From NCBI RefSeq assembly GCF_002000245.1, contig NZ_MTCM01000001.1:1-64000 (forward strand): a stretch of 64,000 nucleotides of DNA, given 5' to 3'. Below, piece after piece: positions 26,862-35,500 of the stretch (position 1 is its first letter; every line of letters begins with the position of its first letter). The notes under the pieces were generated by a model that was given only the letters and a program-made list of their open reading frames with translations, was not told where the DNA came from and searched no databases. Source of the DNA: Sphingobacterium sp. CZ-UAM. GTDB taxonomy: Bacteria; Bacteroidota; Bacteroidia; Sphingobacteriales; Sphingobacteriaceae. The translations under genes and the position numbers were made by a program.

Positions 26862-29707
26862 TAAGTATAATTTAGACTTACTGTCGGCACGATACGCTGT
26901 GTTGCCGTGTGATCGTTGATATATGTTCCTTTTACAACAAACTCAAAATCGGGGAGCGGATATCTGAAGGCATTGAAATCAAATGAAAGGTATGTTCCAA
27001 AACTCTTTGGAGCAGCTTCTTTATGTTTGTGAATATTCTGATAATCTGCAAATAGACCGCCTTTTATCCGTTTTATATAAGCTAATGACCCTACTCCCAA
27101 ATCAGGATAGGCAATAGGAAATCTATAGTTGATCAGCAATGTGTTTTTTACTTTCTCATATTTATAGTAACTGAATCCACTGACCAGCGGAATGTCGTTG
27201 ATGTATTCATAGATACCTGTTCCGGCCTGAGCGCTTAAGCGGATCTGAAATCCATGGTTATTTGCGAATCCCGGAAAATAGAACAATGTTCGTGCAGATA
27301 GAATTTCCCCTTTGGCCTTATTTTCAAAAGGAGTATGTCTATAGGTTATGCTAAAATTCTGTCCCCATCTCGGGTATTGATCCATCTTTGCCATACGGGC
27401 ATTTCGGTTGAAATAAAGTTGGTAGGTCAATGGAAATGCAGTCTCATAATTGAAGTTTCGGAGGTCATTGCGACTCAGGTTGTAGCGTTTCAGATAGGCT
27501 GTTGCAAAATTGAATCCCACGGAATAGTTGTAATCAAGCTTATAAAAAGACAATGGAATGGAAATCTGCGAGGATACGTAATGTTCCCGCCAATCGAATC
27601 GAATGCTGCTGTCGGGTCTGTTGGGGAATGTTGCTGCTGCGATCTGACCTCTGTTTTCATAACGTAATGAGAATTTTGGAAAATATTTATTATACGTTAG
27701 CTCGGCTGAATAAATTCCTTTCCTGATATCTGTATCATACTCGTAACCAAGGGCAATCTGGGTGGTGTTTAAGATGTTATTTGAAAGCCAGAAGATACCA
27801 GGTTTGAAATTGTCGAAACTTTCAAAGTTACTACTGCTTAGTGAAAGGCTGTGGAAGTTAAATGTCCGTTCCAGCCCTTTGTAAGGTGTGATGCTGTACT
27901 GCTGGCTGGAGTCTGGTGCTGTGGTGGCAATATTGAATATGCTGTCTTTTTGTAATGTATTGGCATAGTAATGAGAAAAATAATCCGTCTCCGGCTTGAT
28001 GTCAAAGACTGTGTCCAAATTTGTCTGACTGATTTTATAACCATTATACTGGTAGTTGTTAAAAAGTAGTCGCTCTGTCGTTTTATCATAAAAAGGGTTA
28101 AAAGCACCGAATTGGGCTTTCGTCAGCAGCTGTTTTGTTCCTGATTGACGGTTTATCTTATAAATGTTATCGATACCATTAAAGTTTGCTTTTACAAGGA
28201 TATCCATACCTGAAAGGTATTGAGGTCGTTCGTATTGCTGGTTTCCCCATGAGGTCAGGTTGGTGATTTCGTTATTTTTGAGGTCAATTTCACAGAGCGC
28301 TGTTCCCATTTCTGATAGCCGGATTGCAATTACTTTGTCGCCTTCGGTATTAAATGCCGGGTGCTGAAGCTGCTCGGATCCCGCTACTTTTATCCGTTTG
28401 ATCACAGAGCCGTTTTTAAGGCTTATGAGCGTAAGATAGCTCGTGTTGGATAAATCTACTTCGATACAGGCAATGGATTCGTCTACGGGGCTAAATACGG
28501 GTGAATAATATCTGGACTGCTTCGTAAGGCCTTTAATTTTTCCTGTTTTCAGGTTCATTAAATTGATGATGCTATAAGTTCTCTTGTTATAACGAGGATC
28601 TTTTCGGAGCTCATCCCATACAATATATTCGCTGTTGATATCGAAATGTGGTGTCAACTGGATGCCAGTTTTTACAAGTTGTGATTCCGTTTTTTTGTCG
28701 TTGTCGTATGTATATATTGCATTTGTTTTTTCTGGGTTTTCCTTAATAAAATAGATCAAATTACCGCTCGATTTTGGCAATAGATTACTGTTGTAATAGT
28801 GGTTGTTTTGAGCAGAAATTTCGACGTAATTCTGAGCTAAGTAATCTGCTGTTTTTTCTTTCCATATTGTATCCAATTTTGCGATTGTTTTATGGAACAA
28901 ATCGTTGCTATTTCCCCCAATTTTTTTCTTCAGTACACGGTTGATATTATAAGGATAGAGCGGACGTTTATTGAGTTCGGAAAATAAATCCGCTTCATAG
29001 TTTGAGGGTAGTTCAGCCTTTAATGTCGATGTCATGAGATAGCCGATGGTGTAGTAACTGGGGACAATATCTTTAAAGGATCCAAGCAGGTATTTATTGA
29101 AACTGTATTTCTGTTGAGACAGGAAATTGGCTTTTATCGGCATTTCAAAAGAGGGTAATCGGCCTCTTCCTCCATTGGAATAAATGGTTTCAGTCAATGT
29201 CGCATCACCCTCAAAAAACCAAGAGGGAACTGTTAGCCCGTAGTAAGCTAATGCTAATTGTTCGAAAAAAGGAGCACGTAATTTTCCTGTCAATTTGTCA
29301 AACTGGTTTACATGTCTTGACTCATGGAGGATCAGGTTTGGTAGCCATGTCTGGTTGTCGGGTTCGGCTCCAGCAGTACTATAGAGTTCAGATTTTCGAG
29401 GGGACAATTGGACAAAACCGTTAGTCTGTAGATTCGTGTTGTGTATAATGAAAGGAATTTGTCGGGGTGTTATTTTATAATTTCTACTGGTTGTACGCAA
29501 TGAATTGTAGACCTGATTTGCTAGGGTAGGAGCTGCGCCCTTCATCTCTTCGGGAAAAATAAGTTTAAAATTTGGGGTCTCAATTTTGAACCATTTTTGG
29601 CTGAGCGGGGCTTGGCTATCTTCAAAAAATTGTGCAAAAATTCTTTCTGAATGTATTGTTAATATTAATGATAGTAATATATTGATAAATATGCTTTTAT
29701 ATTTCAT
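26858..29707 (-). CDS. Outer membrane metalloprotease-propeller-barrel protein
   Basis: 949 aa with a signal peptide (residues 1-25, ending FAQ). Residues 38-290 form a gluzincin-type peptidase: zinc motif His128-Glu-Ser-Arg-His132 and the third ligand Glu166 in PSWFFEGDA. Residues 300-600 contain repeated TolB/PD40-like blades (YSPVFSPVDESIACIE, HPAFNTEGDKVIAI). From about residue 640 alternating hydrophobic strands with closing aromatic residues continue to the terminal Tyr, like an outer membrane beta-barrel of BamA/patatin-associated type. All zinc ligands are present, so activity is plausible. Substrate unknown. Single gene; the AT-rich upstream region has no clear -7 box. Confidence 0.75.
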   Translation of the reverse strand: MKYKSIFINILLSLILTIHSERIFAQFFEDSQAPLSQKWFKIETPNFKLIFPEEMKGAAPTLANQVYNSLRTTSRNYKITPRQIPFIIHNTNLQTNGFVQLSPRKSELYSTAGAEPDNQTWLPNLILHESRHVNQFDKLTGKLRAPFFEQLALAYYGLTVPSWFFEGDATLTETIYSNGGRGRLPSFEMPIKANFLSQQKYSFNKYLLGSFKDIVPSYYTIGYLMTSTLKAELPSNYEADLFSELNKRPLYPYNINRVLKKKIGGNSNDLFHKTIAKLDTIWKEKTADYLAQNYVEISAQNNHYYNSNLLPKSSGNLIYFIKENPEKTNAIYTYDNDKKTESQLVKTGIQLTPHFDINSEYIVWDELRKDPRYNKRTYSIINLMNLKTGKIKGLTKQSRYYSPVFSPVDESIACIEVDLSNTSYLTLISLKNGSVIKRIKVAGSEQLQHPAFNTEGDKVIAIRLSEMGTALCEIDLKNNEITNLTSWGNQQYERPQYLSGMDILVKANFNGIDNIYKINRQSGTKQLLTKAQFGAFNPFYDKTTERLLFNNYQYNGYKISQTNLDTVFDIKPETDYFSHYYANTLQKDSIFNIATTAPDSSQQYSITPYKGLERTFNFHSLSLSSSNFESFDNFKPGIFWLSNNILNTTQIALGYEYDTDIRKGIYSAELTYNKYFPKFSLRYENRGQIAAATFPNRPDSSIRFDWREHYVSSQISIPLSFYKLDYNYSVGFNFATAYLKRYNLSRNDLRNFNYETAFPLTYQLYFNRNARMAKMDQYPRWGQNFSITYRHTPFENKAKGEILSARTLFYFPGFANNHGFQIRLSAQAGTGIYEYINDIPLVSGFSYYKYEKVKNTLLINYRFPIAYPDLGVGSLAYIKRIKGGLFADYQNIHKHKEAAPKSFGTYLSFDFNAFRYPLPDFEFVVKGTYINDHTATQRIVPTVSLNYTY

Positions 29708-29989
29708 TATTAAGGCGTGTTTATGGTTTGCTATTTTTTTTAGCTAAAAATTTTGTTTTTATATAAACTATATGTTTTTATTTTTATGTATAACTTATTG
29801 ATTTTTATGTCTTTATTGAATTTATGTTTTTGCTTTTTTTTGCTGTATAATAACGATTAAAAATCAACTTTGATGCTCTTCTTTCTGCTTTAAATTCATT
29901 TTTCAGTTAGCGAAAAGTATGTGACGAATATACTTAAATATTCATCCATAAGATAGTTGGGACTAAAAAATATTTCGATATTTTTTGTG

Positions 29990-30240
29990 GGTATAAATTT
30001 TACGAATATGGCTGGACGAAGAGGTTGTGCCCAGAGCGCAGAACTTTTAGATCATTCTTGTTTTGTGTTTGAACGTATAGAAATGAATTCTGGACTGAGG
30101 CGCTTTTCACTTGGATGAATTTGCTCTTTTCTCAGGCCAAATTCCGAGCTGCTTCCTGAAATATTTGTAGGTGACAAAATGTCTTATTCTGACGGAGGTT
30201 AAATTGTTTTGTCTGTTGGCGGAGGTCAGATATCAGCACC
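29990..30240. other. Less AT-rich block in a 645-bp intergenic region
   Basis: The gap 29708-30352 is very AT-rich except for this block. On the minus strand two short open stretches occur here in different frames (for example LRQNKTFCHLQIFQEAARN), each ended by stops. This could be a decayed gene or a dispersed intergenic repeat. I see no intact ORF, RNA or terminator. Confidence 0.25.
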
Positions 30241-30310
30241 GTTTTGATATCTTTTTATTATTTATTTTTTTATTCAGAATTTACTTTAAAAAAGCGATTT
30301 TTGTAACATA

Positions 30311-30318
30311 TAATTTTG
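30311..30318 (+). promoter_or_regulatory. Putative -7 box of mgtE
   Basis: TAATTTTG matches TAnnTTTG, 34 bases before the ATG. No TTG lies at a good distance upstream, so this is tentative. Confidence 0.35.
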
Positions 30319-30352
30319 TACCGATGTAGGATTTTAAAATCGAAAGGAAGAT

Positions 30353-31729
30353 ATGGAAGAACTGGAAATGCAGGTAAGTCAAATAGAACAGTTGATAGCG
30401 AATGGCGATCTTGTTGGGCTGGAGGAATTTCTAAATGAATTGAATATTTCTGAGGTGGAGGAGCTGATTGATGAACTGCCAGAACATGGTCCACTTTTTA
30501 TAGAATCCTTAAATTTAAATCGTGCTGTAAACGTTTTCCGGATCCTGGATTTTCCTACCCAAAATCGGATTTTCAAAAAACTTTCCAAGGTTAAAATAAG
30601 TGCTTTAATTAACGAATTGCCTCCGGATGATCGGACCTCTTTTTTCTCCGAAATGAAGGACGATATTAAGCATTTAATTTTGCTCTTACCGCCCAAAGAT
30701 CGGGTAGAAGCTCTGGCATTGTTGGGGTATCCCGAGGACAGTGTCGGACGCTTGATGACCCCGGATTATATTACAGTAAAAGCGCATTGGAGTATCGAAA
30801 GAATATTGGGGCATATCCGTCGCTATGGTAAGGATTCAGAGACCATAGATGTGCTATATGTAATTGACTCAAATGGTAAGCTGATTGATGATATACGTAT
30901 CAAAGATGTGCTGATGGCGGAACCCGAAACAATCGTGGGAGACTTGATTGATCACCGCTTGATTTCTTTGAATGCCTATGATCCGCAGGAGGAAGCAATT
31001 AATATTTTCCGTATGAACAATAGGGTGGCGCTTCCGGTTGTCGATGGGCAGGGCGTGATGCTCGGAATTATTACGGTCGATGATATCCTGTGGGTCGCCA
31101 ATGAAGAGTATACGGAAGATATGCAACGTATAGGGGGAACCGAGGCTTTGGATGAACCTTATTTGGACGTATCTATTAAAAACCTAGTGAAGAAGCGGGC
31201 CGGTTGGCTAATTGTTTTATTTCTTGGACAGTTGTTGACCGCTACTGTTATCGAGCATTTTGAAGAGCAGATGGCGAGCGCCATTATGTTGTTTGCTTTA
31301 ATGCCGGTTATTATTTCCAGTGGTGGCAATAGTGGTTCCCAGGCTTCGACGTTGATTATACAGGCTATGGCCTTAGGGGAGGTGACACTTTCGGATTGGT
31401 GGCGCGTGATGCGCAGGGAAATTTTGTCCGGACTGTTGCTTGGGCTTATTTTGGGTGCTCTGGGTTTTTTGCGGATTATGGCCTGGCAATCCTTTGCCCA
31501 TAGTTATGGTGAATATTGGGTATTGGTTGCCTTGGTTATTTCTTTGTCGCTGGTCGGTGTTGTCCTTTGGGGATCTCTTATGGGGTCGATGCTTCCTTTT
31601 GTGATGAAGCGACTAGGTGCTGACCCAGCAAGCTCATCAGCACCATTTGTATCAACCCTGGTAGATGTTACCGGTCTTTTAATCTATTTTACCGTGGCCA
31701 CCCTTATTCTCAAAGGCGTGTTACTCTAA
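30353..31729 (+). CDS. mgtE: Magnesium transporter MgtE
   Basis: Magnesium channel of the inner membrane. 458 aa in the usual order: helical N domain (about residues 10-130), two CBS domains (about 135-255; YPEDSVGRLMTPDY, RVALPVVDGQGVMLGIITVDDI), a connecting helix, and five membrane helices (about 285-458). The pore motif region NSGSQASTLIIQAMALGEV near residue 323 is intact. An 'aaaggaag' stretch before the ATG is unusually purine-rich for this genome. Single gene. Confidence 0.95.
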   Translation: MEELEMQVSQIEQLIANGDLVGLEEFLNELNISEVEELIDELPEHGPLFIESLNLNRAVNVFRILDFPTQNRIFKKLSKVKISALINELPPDDRTSFFSEMKDDIKHLILLLPPKDRVEALALLGYPEDSVGRLMTPDYITVKAHWSIERILGHIRRYGKDSETIDVLYVIDSNGKLIDDIRIKDVLMAEPETIVGDLIDHRLISLNAYDPQEEAINIFRMNNRVALPVVDGQGVMLGIITVDDILWVANEEYTEDMQRIGGTEALDEPYLDVSIKNLVKKRAGWLIVLFLGQLLTATVIEHFEEQMASAIMLFALMPVIISSGGNSGSQASTLIIQAMALGEVTLSDWWRVMRREILSGLLLGLILGALGFLRIMAWQSFAHSYGEYWVLVALVISLSLVGVVLWGSLMGSMLPFVMKRLGADPASSSAPFVSTLVDVTGLLIYFTVATLILKGVLL

Positions 31730-31987
31730 GGCTCGTTTGCATTTGATGCATTGGGTGAAATGGGTAAAGGTGTCGTTAACTGGGCGGTGGTAAATAGTAA
31801 TTACGCTGTTTGAATTGCATAAAGGAGGTTTTTGAGCATGATTTGGAAAAAGAGAAAATAAATTATTCTAATTGGATTTTAGGAAGTTGTAAAAAATGTG
31901 TTCAAAAAATTTGTAGTATTCTAATAATCTTCCGATACTTGCATCACGGAAACGCGATAGGGTCTCCGGAAAAATTGAAGAAAATAT

Positions 31988-32061
31988 TCCTGAATAGCTC
32001 AGCAGGTTAGAGCATCTGACTGTTAATCAGAGGGTCGCTGGTTCGAGCCCAGCTTCAGGAG
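31988..32061 (+). tRNA. tRNA-Asn(GTT), copy 1
   Basis: Cloverleaf with acceptor stem TCCTGAA/TTCAGGA, anticodon stem CTGAC-TGTTAAT-... giving anticodon GTT, and TTCGAGC T-loop. 74 nt; CCA is not encoded. First of three copies. Confidence 0.95.
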
Positions 32062-32110
32062 CAATTAAAGACTTACATAACCGGAGTTTTTAAAGTATTC
32101 AATTTTTCAT

Positions 32111-32184
32111 TCCTGAATAGCTCAGCCGGTTAGAGCATCTGACTGTTAATCAGAGGGTCGCTGGTTCGAGCCCAGCTTCAGGAG
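32111..32184 (+). tRNA. tRNA-Asn(GTT), copy 2
   Basis: Identical to copy 1 except one D-loop base (AGCCGG instead of AGCAGG). No promoter box in the 49-bp gap, so probably read through from copy 1. Confidence 0.95.
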
Positions 32185-32207
32185 CAGAAAGCAAATGATA
32201 ATATTAT

Positions 32208-32238
32208 TTGCGAATAATATATAAATGTGCTATTTTTG
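32208..32238 (+). promoter_or_regulatory. Promoter of the third tRNA-Asn gene
   Basis: TTG (32208-32210), 20-bp spacer, TATTTTTG (32231-32238): a full match to the Bacteroidota consensus. Predicted start near 32245, 34 bases before the tRNA. Confidence 0.7.
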
Positions 32239-32278
32239 TGCATTCAATGAGAAAGGAGTTTCTCGGAAAGTTAAACAT

Positions 32279-32352
32279 TCCTGAATAGCTCAGCAGGTTA
32301 GAGCATCTGACTGTTAATCAGAGGGTCGCTGGTTCGAGCCCAGCTTCAGGAG
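32279..32352 (+). tRNA. tRNA-Asn(GTT), copy 3
   Basis: Identical in sequence to copy 1 over 74 nt. It has its own promoter and ends 8 bases before a strong terminator. Confidence 0.95.
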
Positions 32353-32360
32353 CAATATTG

Positions 32361-32386
32361 AAACCGGCTTTATGCCGGTTTTTTTG
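32361..32386 (+). terminator. Terminator of the tRNA-Asn cluster
   Basis: AAACCGGC-tttat-GCCGGTTT stem followed by a T-run. Confidence 0.9.
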
Positions 32387-32409
32387 TTTACCATGCTTAT
32401 TAAAAAACT

Positions 32410-33324
32410 ATGAGTTTAGTAATTATTGGTACGGTGGCTTTTGATACCATAGAAACACCGTTCGGTAAAACTGACAAAATTCTAGGTGGTGCCGGTACTT
32501 TTGCGAGTTTAGCGGCGTCCTATTTATGTGATCAGATCAAATTGGTCAGTGTTGTTGGCGAAGATTTTGGGAGCCGCAATCTTGACCTTATAAAGGATCG
32601 CGGGATCGATGTATCAGGTGTTCAGATTGTGGAGGGCGGACAAACATTTTCCTGGTCAGGCAGATATCACAACGACATGAATAGCCGAGATACGCTAGCG
32701 ACTGACTTAAATGTACTGGCAGATTTTGATCCGATTATTCCCGACAGTTATCAGGACTGTGAGTATCTACTGCTTGGAAATCTGACGCCGCAGGTGCAAC
32801 TAACGACTTTAGCGCGCTTAAAGCGGAAACCAAAATTAGTTGTGCTTGACACAATGAACTACTGGATGAATGTTGCCTTAGATGATTTAGAGAAAGTGCT
32901 TAAGGAGGTTGATGTGCTGACGATCAATGATGCTGAAGCCAGACAGTTGTCCGGAGAGTATTCACTGGTCAAAGCTGCAAAGGTTATTTTGGCGATGGGA
33001 CCAAAATACCTGATCATAAAAAAAGGAGAGCATGGCGCATTGCTTTTTGGGGAAAATCAGATCTTTTCTGCCCCTGCATTACCTTTAGCAGATGTATTTG
33101 ATCCTACAGGAGCAGGGGATTCGTTTGCTGGCGGTTTTATCGGTTATCTGGCCAAGGTTAAAACCATCAATTTTACCAATATGAAGAATGCTTTGATCTT
33201 CGGGTCTGCGCTGGCTTCTTTTTGTGTGGAGAAATTTGGCACGGAGCGGCTAGTAGATCTTACCGAGGAGGATATACAGAAGCGTCTTAACGCTTTTGTC
33301 GCCCTTTCTCAATTTAATCTATAA
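32410..33324 (+). CDS. PfkB family carbohydrate/nucleoside kinase
   Basis: 304 aa ribokinase-fold enzyme. The N-terminal GGAGTFASLAASYL (about residues 26-39) binds substrate, and the anion-hole and catalytic motif DPTGAGDSFAGGFIGY (about 231-246) contains the general base Asp237. Substrate cannot be told; some relatives are adenosine, ribose or fructose kinases. The gene begins only 23 bases after the tRNA-cluster terminator, and its 3' end overlaps the convergent cytochrome b5-like gene by six bases. Confidence 0.87.
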   Translation: MSLVIIGTVAFDTIETPFGKTDKILGGAGTFASLAASYLCDQIKLVSVVGEDFGSRNLDLIKDRGIDVSGVQIVEGGQTFSWSGRYHNDMNSRDTLATDLNVLADFDPIIPDSYQDCEYLLLGNLTPQVQLTTLARLKRKPKLVVLDTMNYWMNVALDDLEKVLKEVDVLTINDAEARQLSGEYSLVKAAKVILAMGPKYLIIKKGEHGALLFGENQIFSAPALPLADVFDPTGAGDSFAGGFIGYLAKVKTINFTNMKNALIFGSALASFCVEKFGTERLVDLTEEDIQKRLNAFVALSQFNL

Positions 33325-33576
33325 GTTGTGATTAACATACAGGATTCCGATTACTGGAAATCTTGAAAATACACTGTCTGAATGAGGAGCATCTTTAAGC
33401 TCCTCAGTTAGATCCTGTCCCGCCCAGTGTTCATAGTGCATGCCATTTTTCCAAAGCCTACTGTCGCTGACGTCATAGATATAACCTTTATAAGCAATCC
33501 ATACCTGCGGTTTATCCTGGCCATTTCGCAATGCAAGCTGACTCTTGCTGTATTCAGGTAATCTTTCTTTTTCCAT
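33319..33576 (-). CDS. Cytochrome b5-like heme-binding domain protein
   Basis: 85 aa, soluble, no signal peptide. 'WIAYKGYIYDVSDSRLWKNGMHYEHWAGQDLT' is the cytochrome b5-like heme/steroid-binding pattern. The b5 family normally ligates heme with two His; here the candidates are His48 in MHYEHW and the nearby His51 or the later His65 (DAPHSD), so heme binding is plausible but not certain. ATG 33576 is preferred to the GTG one codon earlier. Convergent with the PfkB gene. Confidence 0.8.
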   Translation of the reverse strand: MEKERLPEYSKSQLALRNGQDKPQVWIAYKGYIYDVSDSRLWKNGMHYEHWAGQDLTEELKDAPHSDSVFSRFPVIGILYVNHNL

Positions 33577-33608
33577 CACAATCTGTAAGAATGCGAAGAT
33601 AGAAAAAA

Positions 33609-34118
33609 CTAAGCTACTTTATAAGCTGACAGGGATCGTTTCATTAATTTTCGGGCCACATGTATTCTTGTCTTTACTGTTCCAATCGGAATGTTTAAAT
33701 GTTCTGATATCTCATGGTATTTAAACCCTTCAAAGTAGAGGGAAAAGGGGATATAGTATTCTTCTGAAAGATTGGCTAGGGCCTCGTGAATATCCTCCAT
33801 GACAAATTTGCTTTCTCCCTGGTTGCTTGAAGCGGATATTAATAAATTTGAATTGGAGATGTCTTCATCTTTAGTGATGAAGGAGTTGGTTTTAACAATC
33901 CGTCTATAATTATTTATAAACGTGTTTTTCATGATGGTATAGAGCCATCCCTTTAGGTTAGTGCCTTCTTTGAAATTTTTAAAATAGGTCACGGCTTTGA
34001 GGATGGTGTCCTGTACAAGATCATTTGCATCTTCATAGTCGCTGGTAAAATTTCTGGCGTAGAGTTTTAGTGAGTCTGATTGCTCAATAACCATGCTGTC
34101 AAATTCATTCTTTGTCAT
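33609..34118 (-). CDS. RNA polymerase sigma factor, ECF type
   Basis: 169 aa. Region 2 (DANDLVQDTILKAVTYFKNF, about residues 30-49) and region 4 helix-turn-helix (YHEISEHLNIPIGTVKTRIHVARKLM, about 134-160) are both clear, giving a two-domain ECF sigma. No anti-sigma gene is adjacent, unlike the FecI/FecR pairs that drive SusC genes, so it may be controlled by its own synthesis. The 260-bp upstream region has a 9-bp inverted repeat (see 34236). Confidence 0.92.
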   Translation of the reverse strand: MTKNEFDSMVIEQSDSLKLYARNFTSDYEDANDLVQDTILKAVTYFKNFKEGTNLKGWLYTIMKNTFINNYRRIVKTNSFITKDEDISNSNLLISASSNQGESKFVMEDIHEALANLSEEYYIPFSLYFEGFKYHEISEHLNIPIGTVKTRIHVARKLMKRSLSAYKVA

Positions 34119-34235
34119 AGCTTAATGAATTATAACTGTTCTTTTTGGGAAACAGTAAGTTTATAAAATGCGGTTCGTTAAGTATGAGGCAAATAATGCG
34201 CCAAAATCCTTAAAAATGGATTTCTTAATGTAATT

Positions 34236-34282
34236 TTAAGGTTATTTTAAGATGTGCAAACGTGTGCGTATATTAACCTTAA
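34236..34282. promoter_or_regulatory. Spaced inverted repeat upstream of the sigma factor gene
   Basis: TTAAGGTTA (34236-34244) and TAACCTTAA (34274-34282) are perfect inverted copies 29 bp apart, 118-164 bp upstream of the sigma gene. It may be an operator pair; chance is possible in AT-rich DNA. Confidence 0.25.
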
Positions 34283-34379
34283 GTAAATATGCTTGGCTTC
34301 AGATGATGTTGAGCTGGAATAGGGGCTAAATTATTGTTCTTTTAAGTTGCAATATGGCAAAGATGTTTTTTTTGATTCT

Positions 34380-35396
34380 TTACAATAAATTAACTTCACG
34401 CTCGAGCGTAATTCCAAATTTGTCCTGTACATCATTAATAATTTGGACAGAAAGGTCATAAATTTCCTGACCGCTAGCATGTTGTCTATTTATTAGTACA
34501 AGTGCCTGATTTTTCCAGACACCGGCTTGTCCATATTCTTTACCTTTCCAGCCACACTGTTCTATTAACCATCCTGCGGCAAGTTTTGTTTGTTGGTCGG
34601 GCATTGGATAATGTGGAATCGTTGGATAAAGTCCCAATAATCTTTCAAAAGTGTCGGCGTCGATCACAGGATTTTTAAAAAAGCTTCCGGCATTGCCAAC
34701 GGTACTTGGATCTGGCAGCTTTTCAACACGGATTTTCGATACTATGGTCGCAATATCAGCGATGGAAGGCGTTGTTATATTTTCTTTTAGTAGTTCAGCT
34801 TCAATGGCGCCATAGCTTGTATTTATTTGAGGTGTGAGGCTCAATTTATAGGTCACTTCAGTAATAATAAAACGGCCTTTATGGGCTGTTTTAAAGATGC
34901 TGTCACGGTAGGAGAAATCACAATCTTCCTTTTTGAAAATTTTAAATGTACCCAATTGGGTATCGAATGCTTCGCAGCTATGAAAAACATACATTAATTC
35001 GGTACCATAAGCTCCGATATTCTGTACGGGGGACGCACCAACTGTCCCAGGGATAAGTGCCATATTTTCTATTCCGGCATAGTTGTTTCTGATGCAGTGC
35101 CAAACAAAGTCATTCCAGATTTCCCCAGCTTTTGCTGTGACATACACATCATCAGATTCAACTTTTGACTGTATACCTTTACTGGTCATTCGGATGATAT
35201 ATCCATCAAACGGCTTGGTAAATAAAACATTGCTACCAGCACCAAGAACAAAAAAGTTCTTGGTGAAAAGACCCTGTTTAAAAATTTCGGTCAATGTTTC
35301 ATTATCATTCACTTCGATCAGGTAATTTGTCTTTTCTTCTATTCCAAATGTATTGAAGGGTTTCAAAGAGATATTCGATTGAATGTTTAATTCCAT
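34380..35396 (-). CDS. murB: UDP-N-acetylmuramate dehydrogenase
   Basis: FAD enzyme of peptidoglycan precursor synthesis that reduces UDP-GlcNAc enolpyruvate to UDP-MurNAc. 338 aa from the ATG at 35396 (MELNIQSNISL...), which is the usual start; the in-frame ATG at 35444 would overlap promoter elements. FAD-binding region VLGAGSNVLF (about 50), PGTVGASPVQNIGAYG (about 118), and catalytic Ser in GNAGSFFKNP. Type I MurB (E. coli-like length). Divergent from the TetR gene. Confidence 0.95.
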   Translation of the reverse strand: MELNIQSNISLKPFNTFGIEEKTNYLIEVNDNETLTEIFKQGLFTKNFFVLGAGSNVLFTKPFDGYIIRMTSKGIQSKVESDDVYVTAKAGEIWNDFVWHCIRNNYAGIENMALIPGTVGASPVQNIGAYGTELMYVFHSCEAFDTQLGTFKIFKKEDCDFSYRDSIFKTAHKGRFIITEVTYKLSLTPQINTSYGAIEAELLKENITTPSIADIATIVSKIRVEKLPDPSTVGNAGSFFKNPVIDADTFERLLGLYPTIPHYPMPDQQTKLAAGWLIEQCGWKGKEYGQAGVWKNQALVLINRQHASGQEIYDLSVQIINDVQDKFGITLEREVNLL

Positions 35397-35431
35397 ATTG
35401 ACTTTAGTTTTCAGAAATTCAAAAAAATCAG

Positions 35432-35461
35432 CTATCTTTAGCATGATAATCGGTAAAGATA
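35432..35461. promoter_or_regulatory. Inverted repeat formed by two divergent -7-like boxes
   Basis: CTATCTTTA (35432-35440) and TAAAGATAG (35453-35461) are perfect inverted copies. Each arm contains TATCTTTA, one mismatch from TAnnTTTG, pointing right toward the TetR gene and left toward murB. The dyad may act as face-to-face promoters and a TetR operator at once. Confidence 0.4.
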
Positions 35462-35500
35462 GTATAAACCGTTTATTTAACGATAAAAAATATAAGTTTA

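Noticed and set aside
31810..32010. 66-codon plus-strand ORF
   Set aside because: Runs into the first tRNA-Asn gene and has no homology signs.
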